Assembly (NCBI GenBank): GCA_001464755.1
Contig: LNDR01000389.1
Span: forward strand, 1-34,247
Direction of reading: 5' to 3'
Source of the DNA: Rhizobiales bacterium Ga0077524
Lineage (GTDB): Bacteria; Pseudomonadota; Alphaproteobacteria; Rhizobiales; Hyphomicrobiaceae
Length of the DNA stretch: 34,247 bases
Positions 9,301 to 15,003 of this stretch are shown here, one piece after another. The translations under genes were made by a program, and so were the position numbers. The notes beneath the pieces are model-generated. The model was not told the origin of the DNA. It saw nothing but the letters and a program-made list of their open reading frames with translations, and searched no databases. Within the stretch, counting starts at the first letter, position 1; each line of letters begins with the position of its first letter.

Positions 9301-9576
9301 CCAATGCCGCAAACCGCGCAGGCCGACGCGGCGGCCGCAGACGACGCAGCTGTCAACAGGGCACTCGGGCTTCTCGCGCGCCGCCACCCCGACGCGGGCA
9401 CGACGGAGGCGCTGAAAGCTCGCCTGAAGCCGTGTGACAAGGCCGGCACCGGCGATATCGCTCGTGGATTGGCCCGGTCGGGAAGCGGCCTGGCGCATAT
9501 CGCGCTCATCCTGGTGGATGCTCTCGATGGGGTGCCCCCATGCAGTATCATGAACACCGTCACGCTCATGCATTGA
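6400..9576 (+). CDS. Large multi-spanning membrane protein of unknown function with a TPR-like C-terminal half
   Basis: I do not recognise this 1058-residue protein. It has one hydrophobic helix near the N-terminus (about 18-42), then a charged, probably coiled-coil stretch (about 50-130). Three helices follow at about 193-268, another at about 306-326 and two more at about 472-523, giving roughly seven in all. The remaining ~530 residues are soluble and contain alpha-helical pairs reminiscent of tetratricopeptide repeats (for example LNRSLFLIATDRLDEGRAAAERALTF), then a beta-rich segment at about 800-920 and an alanine-rich tail. The start at 6400 is chosen because GGAAGGGG lies at 6382-6389. 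An in-frame ATG at 6346 has no comparable ribosome site. It precedes nasT, but a hairpin separates them, so co-transcription is doubtful. Confidence 0.75.
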   Translation: MTGQMDDAPGVTGGRPGLRTLIALTMLLIASLGAGIAGWAAIKQQDATNLERRLAQAQTMELADRMPLIDASRSARLLQERLEHHLDDANRLQKLADAARQADPARAQRYSLDAQEAQLLANALRPFVEFLPNILAPANSLDERRIGLVAVGSLQRRGFQAQWIEAAADPNSGGQARITYLEKERIEIFDEQVLGLAIVVVGLVASLVGLTLADLSGARPGVAIALYLLAIAGAGGAIATALWIDDTLIGIVGGVATAFAFLVGVAWLLGWLGTARPTDEPLQPQGIDQGGFAGGSVQIQETHHGFSRLLIVAIALAALVSSVIGYWYAVSGSRGDDAAHEAYQQQLDVVRRSGRASTAVITTFEGLSDLYERRVRCRAARNRSALAGEGRITEPSAIASLDEVARCGSLTDTNGDPRGLIDLDRRFGPQADTRFPLRLQQHVTGVTEHANTAESLALWDGYGELAAFWHAKTTSFLAGLTIIAIALYVLGQALAMVQLGVARAMAACGIAMTLGALGWSALTWARPLPTGSASTKAGCDVPASLDAGMAALQSTYRMRASAHNYALGSLKLIAADSTTDFASAISSLECAVEFRASLALAYHDLAGAAALSQSAHKGQSYYSLPTKERLDDIERSARLGIDIQRRLELAPNAYALNSHAVALWGLGVRDGKIELIRQALDLVDRAIAIAERLERDRIRVSAEPEKNLYPWLSVLPLLHLNRSLFLIATDRLDEGRAAAERALTFGVNRDWSLGATMITATGLLDANCERLHPAARCVAIRLALADYKRALLEGAWEPEAKIKTGRIPGAALVVAPSQVSLAVRIGDFDPDKDRLSVIWSVTDPQWGVQDALTNIVPPATQSDLRVIKDRGVYLKRNVLPGGGYRRCLSPGQYTAEVFLNGRLETSVAAELKGPALTAARLEVINLAFCHPVGWTVAPPPEGTGWSAEPMVSFLNQKGAAAAYLLAIPMPQTAQADAAAADDAAVNRALGLLARRHPDAGTTEALKARLKPCDKAGTGDIARGLARSGSGLAHIALILVDALDGVPPCSIMNTVTLMH

Positions 9577-9608
9577 ACGTATTTGCAGAGCACCCCGACA
9601 GCCGAGCC

Positions 9609-9635
9609 TGTCCTGCCTTAAAACAAGGCAGGACA
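9609..9635. terminator. Terminator-like hairpin between the membrane protein and nasT
   Basis: A perfect 11-bp stem (TGTCCTGCCTT with AAGGCAGGACA) closes a 5-base AAAAC loop 33 bp after the stop of the upstream gene. No U-run follows directly. A T-rich stretch comes about 20 nt later (9656-9662). It probably ends the upstream transcript. It is not an ANTAR target, because the loop is five bases and lacks the A1/G4 pattern. Confidence 0.5.
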
Positions 9636-9660
9636 TGCCAGTTCCGCAGCTTGCCCTTTT

Positions 9661-9673
9661 TGTGCACTGCACA
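9661..9673. promoter_or_regulatory. Short perfect palindrome just upstream of nasT
   Basis: TGTGCA-C-TGCACA is a perfect 6+1+6 inverted repeat ending 14 bp before the nasT ATG at 9688. Its size and position suit an operator or a promoter-proximal protein site, but no regulator can be named. Confidence 0.4.
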
Positions 9674-9687
9674 CTACATGCTTGGGT

Positions 9688-10290
9688 ATGGCTCAGGCGA
9701 CGCTTAACATTCTGGTCATCGACGCCAACCGCATCCGTGCCTCGATCATCGAGGAAGGCTTGCGGGAGACCGGAGGTGTGCGCGTCACGGTGCTCGACGA
9801 CGTCAACGGCCTGATGCGCCGCATCGCCGAGATCGACCCCGACGTGGTGGTGATCGATCTCGAGAGCCCCAACCGCGACACCCTCGAGCACATGTTCCAG
9901 CTGTCGCGCGCCGTGAAGCGGCCCGTGGCCATGTTCGTCGACAGCACCGATCAGCGATCGATCGAGGCCGCCATCGATGCCGGCGTCGCCGCCTACGTGG
10001 TGGATGGCCTGAAGAAAGAGCGCATTCGTCCGGTGCTCGACACGGCGATCACGCGCTTCAAAGCGTTCGAGCGGTTGCGACGCGAGCTTGAGGTCGCAAA
10101 GGGCGAACTCACCGAGCGCAAGTGCATCGAGCGAGCCAAGGGCATTCTGATGCGCACGCGCGGCCTCAGCGAGGAGCAAGCCTATGCACTGCTGCGCAAG
10201 ACGGCCATGAATCAGAGCCGCCGCATCGCCGAGATTGCCGAGAGCCTCGTCACGGCGGCGGGTTTGCTCGGCGGAGAGGTGGACGGATGA
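9688..10290 (+). CDS. nasT: NasT, ANTAR-domain response regulator (RNA-binding antiterminator)
   Basis: This 200-residue protein has a receiver-like domain at residues 1-120 (NILVIDANR, then DPDVVVIDLESPNRDTLEHM) and a C-terminal ANTAR domain at about 135-190 (KCIERAKGILMRTRGLSEEQAYALLRKTAMNQ). NasT proteins bind paired hairpins in nitrate-operon leaders and prevent termination. NasS sequesters NasT when nitrate is absent. A typical two-hairpin target lies about 1.4 kb downstream, before nrtA. I chose the ATG at 9688. A TTG at 9682 in the same frame would add two residues, and neither start has a strong ribosome site. The stop TGA overlaps the nasS ATG (ATGA), which suggests translational coupling and equal amounts of the two partners. 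Confidence 0.93.
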   Translation: MAQATLNILVIDANRIRASIIEEGLRETGGVRVTVLDDVNGLMRRIAEIDPDVVVIDLESPNRDTLEHMFQLSRAVKRPVAMFVDSTDQRSIEAAIDAGVAAYVVDGLKKERIRPVLDTAITRFKAFERLRRELEVAKGELTERKCIERAKGILMRTRGLSEEQAYALLRKTAMNQSRRIAEIAESLVTAAGLLGGEVDG

Positions 10291-11465
10291 CGCCGAGTGA
10301 ACGTTCGACGGCAGGCAACGAGGTCATTCGGGCGGGGTTCATTCCACTGGTCGATGCGGCACCGCTGGTGGTGGCGAGCCGGCTCGGGTTTGCCGAGGCC
10401 GAAGGCTTGCGCATCGAACTTCTGCGCGAGACCTCCTGGGCAACGCTGCGCGACCGGCTTGCCGTGCGCCACCTCGATATCGCGCACATGCTTGGGCCTA
10501 TGGCGCTCGCTGACAGCCTGGGCCTTACACCACTTCCAGTCGGCCTCATCGTGCCGATGGCACTTGGCACAGCCGGCAATACGGTCACCGTCTCGCGCGC
10601 GGTGCGGGCCGAGTTGGCGGAGCTGGGCGCGGGCACGAGCCTCGACGCATCCTCGACGGCTGAGGCCGTCGCCCGCCTGACCGCCGATCGGCAAAGGACC
10701 GGGAAACCGCCGTTGACCATTGCCATCGTCCACCCCTACTCCGCGCACCACTATCAGCTCGCCTATTGGCTCGGCTTCGCCGGTGTGCGGCCCGGTATCG
10801 ATGTCGAGTTGGTGATCGTGCCTCCCTCGCTGATGACGGCTGCTCTCGAGAGCGCGCGCATAGATGGCTTTTGTGTCGGCGAGCCGTGGGGTAGTGCCGC
10901 CGTCGCACTCGGTGCAGGACATGTTCTCACGACCAGCGCGCACATCTGGCATCGCAGTCCCGACAAGGTTCTGGGTGTCCGCCACGCATTCGCCGAGGCC
11001 TCGCCCGAGCGTCTCGGCCGGCTCCTCCGCGCGATCTACAAGGCAGCTTGCTGGTGCGACGACGCCGCTAATCACCAACAGTTGGCGCGGCTCCTGTCCG
11101 CTAGCGAAATCATTGGCCAGCCGGCAGAGGTGATCACCTCGGCACTGGCTATGAGGGGAGCCGGTGGCCCCGCCGCTACGACATGCGGAGACGGATTTCT
11201 GTCGTTCGCAGCTGACGGCGCGATGCTGGCGCGTGAGTCGCACGCCGTGTGGTTCTATTCGCAGATGGTGCGTTGGGGACAGGCGACGCTCGATGCAAAG
11301 GCCATTGCCGCCATCAAGTCGGTCTATCGGCCTGATCTTTTCAGCGCGGCAGTCGAGACCAAAAGCGGCGACACAGCCTCGGACGTAGCGTTCTTCGACG
11401 GCACCAGTTTTGATGCGACCGATATTCCCGGCTATCTGCGCCGGTTCGCTATCCGCGAGGCATAG
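10287..11465 (+). CDS. nasS: NasS, cytoplasmic nitrate sensor related to NrtA
   Basis: This 392-residue protein has the fold of the nitrate-binding protein NrtA but no signal peptide, which fits the cytoplasmic sensor NasS. The N-terminus (GFIPLVDAAPLVVASRLGF) and the later FCVGEPWGSAAV block align by eye with GYIALTDASPLIIAKEKGI and FCVGEPWNEQLV in the NrtA encoded just downstream, so both probably bind nitrate or nitrite in the same pocket. In the studied NasS-NasT systems NasS holds NasT until nitrate binds. The ATG at 10287 overlaps the nasT stop, and a GGAGAGG stretch at 10273-10279 serves as ribosome site. A 360-bp control region follows. Confidence 0.92.
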   Translation: MTPSERSTAGNEVIRAGFIPLVDAAPLVVASRLGFAEAEGLRIELLRETSWATLRDRLAVRHLDIAHMLGPMALADSLGLTPLPVGLIVPMALGTAGNTVTVSRAVRAELAELGAGTSLDASSTAEAVARLTADRQRTGKPPLTIAIVHPYSAHHYQLAYWLGFAGVRPGIDVELVIVPPSLMTAALESARIDGFCVGEPWGSAAVALGAGHVLTTSAHIWHRSPDKVLGVRHAFAEASPERLGRLLRAIYKAACWCDDAANHQQLARLLSASEIIGQPAEVITSALAMRGAGGPAATTCGDGFLSFAADGAMLARESHAVWFYSQMVRWGQATLDAKAIAAIKSVYRPDLFSAAVETKSGDTASDVAFFDGTSFDATDIPGYLRRFAIREA

Positions 11466-11607
11466 TGCTGCTGCGCTGTGGGTGCCGCATAAAATTCGTG
11501 CAACCGCCTTTCCATCAGGCGCCATCGCGCACTCCCGCCAACCTGGGGCCGCGATCGAAACCCCCGAATGCACTTGAAAATAGCACTTTCTTGCTGCTGG
11601 CACGAAC

Positions 11608-11623
11608 TGGCACACATTCTGCA
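11608..11623 (+). promoter_or_regulatory. Sigma-54 (-24/-12) promoter of the nitrate assimilation operon
   Basis: TGGCAC at 11608-11613 followed by CTGCA at 11619-11623 places GG (11609-11610) and GC (11621-11622) exactly 10 bp apart, as required for RpoN promoters (consensus TGGCACG-N4-TTGCA). Transcription should begin near 11634. The match is close to consensus apart from the base after TGGCAC and one T of the -12 box. An NtrC-type activator would be expected. TGCAC-like half-sites occur upstream (for example 11569-11573), but no full NtrC dyad is seen. Confidence 0.8.
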
Positions 11624-11636
11624 ATGCATTAACCGT

Positions 11637-11652
11637 AGCTGGCTCCTCAGCT
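11637..11652 (+). other. Additional small leader hairpin with a hexaloop
   Basis: AGCTG and CAGCT form a 5-bp stem around the six-base loop GCTCCT at the very start of the predicted nitrate-operon leader. Loop size resembles the ANTAR targets that follow, but the loop lacks A at position 1 and G at position 4, so it is not counted as one. Confidence 0.45.
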
Positions 11653-11662
11653 CCCGCAACGA

Positions 11663-11695
11663 GGCCCAATGACGGGCCGCCTGGCAGCGCTGCCG
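11663..11695 (+). promoter_or_regulatory. Tandem ANTAR-type RNA hairpins (predicted NasT target)
   Basis: Two adjacent hairpins lie in the leader. The first is GGCCC-AATGAC-GGGCC (11663-11678). The second is TGGC-AGCGCT-GCCG (11682-11695, including one G-U pair). They are three bases apart. Both loops have six bases with A at position 1 and G at position 4, the signature of RNA sites bound by ANTAR antiterminators such as NasR, EutV and NasT. The loop and 3' arm of the second hairpin are also the 5' arm of the terminator that follows, so the two folds exclude each other. Confidence 0.82.
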
Positions 11696-11757
11696 ACTTT
11701 GGATCGACGCCCCTTCTCGCGAGGGTCGCCAGTCCTCAAGTCGCAGCGCTTTTTTTT
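11686..11757 (+). terminator. Conditional intrinsic terminator (attenuator) in the nitrate-operon leader
   Basis: The 5' arm 11686-11699 pairs with 11738-11750 over 13 base pairs with one bulged C (11693). A run of eight T (11750-11757) follows at once. A GGA/TCC extension (11701-11703 with 11733-11735) can lengthen the stem inward, and the loop contains further inverted repeats. Because the 5' arm is shared with the second ANTAR hairpin, binding of NasT there should prevent termination. The nrtA start lies 68 nt beyond the T-run. Confidence 0.85.
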
Positions 11758-11825
11758 GCTCGGAGCCCGCCCCCAACACGACGTTGCCCGGCCGCAGCCC
11801 AGGGCAACCGAAAGGAGACTGAGAG

Positions 11826-13148
11826 ATGAGCACGAGGAAGACGACGATGAGCGCAACGATCGGGCGACGCGATTTCCTGCGCCAGTCCACTGCGGCAGCG
11901 GCGACCGCCACGCTCATCTCATCGATAAAGGCTGCATTTCCGTCCGGCGCCTTCGCGCAGGGCGCGGGGCCCGAGGTCAAGGGCACCAAGCTCGGCTACA
12001 TCGCGCTGACGGACGCATCCCCTCTCATCATCGCCAAGGAAAAGGGCATCTACGCCAAGTACGGCCTACCCGACATGGAGATCCTGAAGCAGGCCTCCTG
12101 GGGCGCCACGCGGGACAACATGGCCCTCGGCACGAAAGCCAACGGCATCGACGGCGGCCACATCCTCCGCCCGAAGGCGCACCTCTACACGACCGGCAAA
12201 GTCATGCAGAACGGCCAGCCCCTGCCGATGTACACGCTGCTGAACCTCAACGAGGACGGTCAGGGCCTTTCGGTCTCCAACGAGTACAAAGACCTGCCCG
12301 TCGGCACTGACGCCACGCCGCTGAAAGAGGCCTTCGCCAAGAAGCGCGCGGCCGGCAAGGAAGTGAAGGTGGCGATGACCTTCCCCGGCGGCACGCACGA
12401 CCTCTGGATTCGATACTGGCTCGCTGCCGGCGGCATCGATCCCGACAAGGACATCTCGACCATCGTCGTCCCGCCACCCCAGATGGTGGCGAACATGAAA
12501 GTCGGGAACATGGATGCCTTCTGCGTCGGCGAGCCCTGGAACGAGCAGCTCGTCAACCAGGACATCGGCTTCACCGCCGCCACAACGGGTGAGATCTGGT
12601 TCAAGCATCCCGAGAAAATCCTCGGCATGCGCGCGGATTGGGTCGACGCCAATTCCAAGGCGGCGCTCGCCATCGTAATGGCCACGATGGAGGCCCAGCA
12701 GTGGTGCGACAAGCTCGAGAACAAGGACGAGATGGCCAGCATCATCGGCCGCCGCCAATGGTTCAATGTTCCTGTTCCCGACATCGTTGGCCGCATCAAA
12801 GGTGACATCAATTACGGTCGCGGCAAGACGGTCAAAGGCTCCGATCTGCGGATGAAGTTCTGGGGCGACAAGGGCGAGGTCTCCTATCCCTGGAAAAGCC
12901 TCGACACGTGGTTCGTCACGGAGAACATCCGCTGGGGCAAGTTCGAACCGACGCTCGACGTCAAGGCCCTCGTCGACAAGACCAACCGCTCGGATCTTTG
13001 GATCGAGGCGGCAAAGGCCCTCGGGGTTGCCGGCCACCCCACCGGTGACAGCCGCGGTATCGAGAAGTTCTTCGACGGCAAGACCTTCGATCCAGCCGAT
13101 CCGCAGGCTTATCTCAAATCCCTCTCGATCAAGCGCGCTGCGGTCTGA
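11826..13148 (+). CDS. nrtA: Nitrate ABC transporter substrate-binding protein
   Basis: This 440-residue periplasmic protein captures nitrate or nitrite for the NrtB/NrtC importer. It begins with a twin-arginine signal (R14-R15 in GRRDFLRQ, an alanine-rich core, cleavage probably after GAFA near residue 44), so it is exported folded. The mature part carries family blocks KLGYIALTDASPLIIAKEKG, ASWGATRDNMALG, the TFPGGTHDLWIRYWLAAGG segment and DAFCVGEPWNEQL. AAAGGAGA at 11811-11818 is the ribosome site. A second in-frame ATG at 11847 is possible. It is the first gene of the operon that runs to cysG and the first after the conditional terminator. It is a paralogue of the upstream nasS. Confidence 0.94.
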   Translation: MSTRKTTMSATIGRRDFLRQSTAAAATATLISSIKAAFPSGAFAQGAGPEVKGTKLGYIALTDASPLIIAKEKGIYAKYGLPDMEILKQASWGATRDNMALGTKANGIDGGHILRPKAHLYTTGKVMQNGQPLPMYTLLNLNEDGQGLSVSNEYKDLPVGTDATPLKEAFAKKRAAGKEVKVAMTFPGGTHDLWIRYWLAAGGIDPDKDISTIVVPPPQMVANMKVGNMDAFCVGEPWNEQLVNQDIGFTAATTGEIWFKHPEKILGMRADWVDANSKAALAIVMATMEAQQWCDKLENKDEMASIIGRRQWFNVPVPDIVGRIKGDINYGRGKTVKGSDLRMKFWGDKGEVSYPWKSLDTWFVTENIRWGKFEPTLDVKALVDKTNRSDLWIEAAKALGVAGHPTGDSRGIEKFFDGKTFDPADPQAYLKSLSIKRAAV

Positions 13149-13190
13149 TCGCCGAAGCGCCGCCCATCCCACAGCAGAGAGAAGCTCACC

Positions 13191-14105
13191 ATGTCTGCCA
13201 ACGCCAACCGGCCTCAGTTGGTCGTCGCCTCGGGAGCGCGCCTCGGCGCTTCCAAGCCGGCCCCGTCTGTGATCGTACCGCTGAAGCGCCCGAAAGACTC
13301 ACGCTGGGCCTTCCTGCGACCGATGTTTGTGAGCTGGCTCACCAACATCCTGCCACCGCTCATCGTGCTGGCGGCAGGCTTGATCGTGTGGGAACTCGCC
13401 TGCTCCAGCCCGAAATCCAGCCTGCCCGCACCGTCGAAGATCTGGACGGATTCGCGCGACTTGATCGTCGATCCGTTCTTCGTCGCCGGGCCGCAGGACA
13501 TCGGCCTTGGACTGCGCGTGCTCACGTCGCTCGAGCGCGTCGCGATCGGCTTCGGCCTCTCGGCGGTCGCTGGCGTCCTGCTCGGCGCCCTGGTCGGACA
13601 GAGCGTGTGGGCCATGCGCGGGCTCGATCCGATCTTCCAGATCCTGCGCACAGTGCCGCCGCTCGCCTGGCTTCCGATCTCGCTGGCCGCATTCCGCGAC
13701 GCCAATCCCTCGGCGATCTTCGTGATCTTCATCACAGCGATCTGGCCGATCATCATCAATACGGCCGTCGGCATCCGCAACATTCCGCAGGATTACCGCA
13801 ACGTCGCGGCTGTCCTGCGCCTCAATCCGATCGAGTTCTTCTGGCGGATCATGATTCCATCGGCAGCGCCCTACATCTTCACGGGCTTGCGGATTGGCAT
13901 CGGCCTTTCGTGGCTCGCGATCGTCGCGGCGGAGATGCTTACCGGCGGCGTCGGCATCGGCTTCTTCATCTGGGACGCGTGGAATTCCTCGCGCCTCTCC
14001 GACATCGTCGTCGCCCTCGCCTACATCGGCATCGTCGGCTTCATCCTCGACCGCATCGTCGCGGCCGTCGGCCACGTCGCGACGCGCGGCACCCAAGCCT
14101 CCTGA
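13191..14105 (+). CDS. nrtB: Nitrate ABC transporter permease
   Basis: This 304-residue integral membrane subunit forms the channel of the nitrate importer. It shows about six hydrophobic helices, beginning at about residue 45, and the binding-protein-dependent transport signature. The segment FQILRTVPPLAWLPISLAAF and the EAA-like loop (NVAAVLRLNPIEFFWRIMIPSAAPYIFTG) that contacts the ATPase are typical of the NrtB/SsuC/TauC group. Its position between nrtA and the ATPase gene fixes the substrate as nitrate. The start lies 42 bp after nrtA. The stop is followed directly by the ribosome site GAGGAG of the next gene. Confidence 0.93.
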   Translation: MSANANRPQLVVASGARLGASKPAPSVIVPLKRPKDSRWAFLRPMFVSWLTNILPPLIVLAAGLIVWELACSSPKSSLPAPSKIWTDSRDLIVDPFFVAGPQDIGLGLRVLTSLERVAIGFGLSAVAGVLLGALVGQSVWAMRGLDPIFQILRTVPPLAWLPISLAAFRDANPSAIFVIFITAIWPIIINTAVGIRNIPQDYRNVAAVLRLNPIEFFWRIMIPSAAPYIFTGLRIGIGLSWLAIVAAEMLTGGVGIGFFIWDAWNSSRLSDIVVALAYIGIVGFILDRIVAAVGHVATRGTQAS

Positions 14106-14116
14106 GGAGACTGCTC

Positions 14117-14974
14117 ATGATCGCCCCCGTAGAGCCCCGCTCGCACACCCTCGAGATGCCATTCGCTGCCGGCCGCTCATTCCTGAAGGTCGACCGGATC
14201 TCTAAGTCCTTCAGCCGCGGATCGGCAACCACCGAGGTGCTCCGCGAGGTGAGCCTCGGCATCGAAAAAGGCGAGTTCGTCTCGATCATCGGCCACTCCG
14301 GCTGCGGAAAATCGACGTTGCTGAACCTCGTCGCCGGTCTCACGCAGGTATCGCACGGGGCCATCCTCCTCGAGGATCACGAGGTGAACGCGCCCGGGCC
14401 CGAACGGGCCGTCGTTTTCCAGAACCACTCACTTCTGCCGTGGCTGACGGTCTACGAGAACGTGGCGCTCGCCGTCGACAAAGTGTTCGGCTCGAGGAAG
14501 CCAAGAGCCGAGCGCAGAGCATGGGTGATGCACAATCTCGAACTCGTGCAGATGGCTCACGCCAAGGACAAGCGCCCGGCGGAGATCTCAGGCGGGATGA
14601 AGCAACGGGTCGGCATCGCGCGCGCTCTGTCCATGGAGCCGAAAGTGCTGCTGCTCGACGAGCCATTCGGCGCGCTCGATGCCCTGACCCGCGCGCACTT
14701 GCAGGACAGCGTCATGCAGATCCATGCACGCCTCGGCAACACCGTGATCATGATCACGCACGACGTGGACGAGGCCGTGCTGCTGTCCGATCGCATCGTC
14801 ATGATGACCAACGGTCCGGCTGCGACCATCGGCGAGATCCTCGATGTCCAGCTGCCGCGTCCACGCCGGCGGCTCGAACTCGTCGCACATCCCATTTACC
14901 TCGCGATGCGGGAGGCCGTGCTCAAGTTTCTCTACGAGCGCCATGCCCAGCCCGCCCTTCTGGCAGCCGAGTAA
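14117..14974 (+). CDS. nrtC: Nitrate ABC transporter ATP-binding protein
   Basis: This 285-residue cytoplasmic ATPase powers nitrate import. It has all the ABC motifs: Walker A GHSGCGKST, the Q-loop region VVFQNHSLLPWLTV, signature ISGGMKQR, Walker B VLLLDEPFGALD and the switch histidine in MITHDVDEA. It is a single-domain ATPase like NrtD or Klebsiella NasD and lacks the binding-protein-like C-terminal fusion of cyanobacterial NrtC, so nrtC, nrtD and nasD are equally usable names. I place the start at the ATG at 14117, 11 bp after nrtB with GAGGAG just before it. The longer frame upstream overlaps nrtB and is not coding. Confidence 0.92.
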   Translation: MIAPVEPRSHTLEMPFAAGRSFLKVDRISKSFSRGSATTEVLREVSLGIEKGEFVSIIGHSGCGKSTLLNLVAGLTQVSHGAILLEDHEVNAPGPERAVVFQNHSLLPWLTVYENVALAVDKVFGSRKPRAERRAWVMHNLELVQMAHAKDKRPAEISGGMKQRVGIARALSMEPKVLLLDEPFGALDALTRAHLQDSVMQIHARLGNTVIMITHDVDEAVLLSDRIVMMTNGPAATIGEILDVQLPRPRRRLELVAHPIYLAMREAVLKFLYERHAQPALLAAE

Positions 14975-15003
14975 CCGGGCCAGCTACCGACGGAGATCCC
15001 GAC

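Noticed and set aside
9609-9635. Hairpin upstream of nasT as a possible NasT autoregulatory target
   Set aside because: It has a single hairpin with a five-base loop and no A1/G4 pattern or partner hairpin.
8422-10179. Minus-strand open frame of 585 codons under the membrane protein and nasT
   Set aside because: It is an antisense artefact of GC-rich codon use. It spans two real genes plus a hairpin and has no recognisable domain.
11461-11607. Full NtrC-binding dyad upstream of the sigma-54 promoter
   Set aside because: Only isolated TGCAC-like half-sites are seen. No pair with the expected spacing was found.
11598-11612. A second TGGCACG that could be another sigma-54 promoter
   Set aside because: The bases where the -12 GC should be (11611-11612) read CA, so only the site at 11608 fits.
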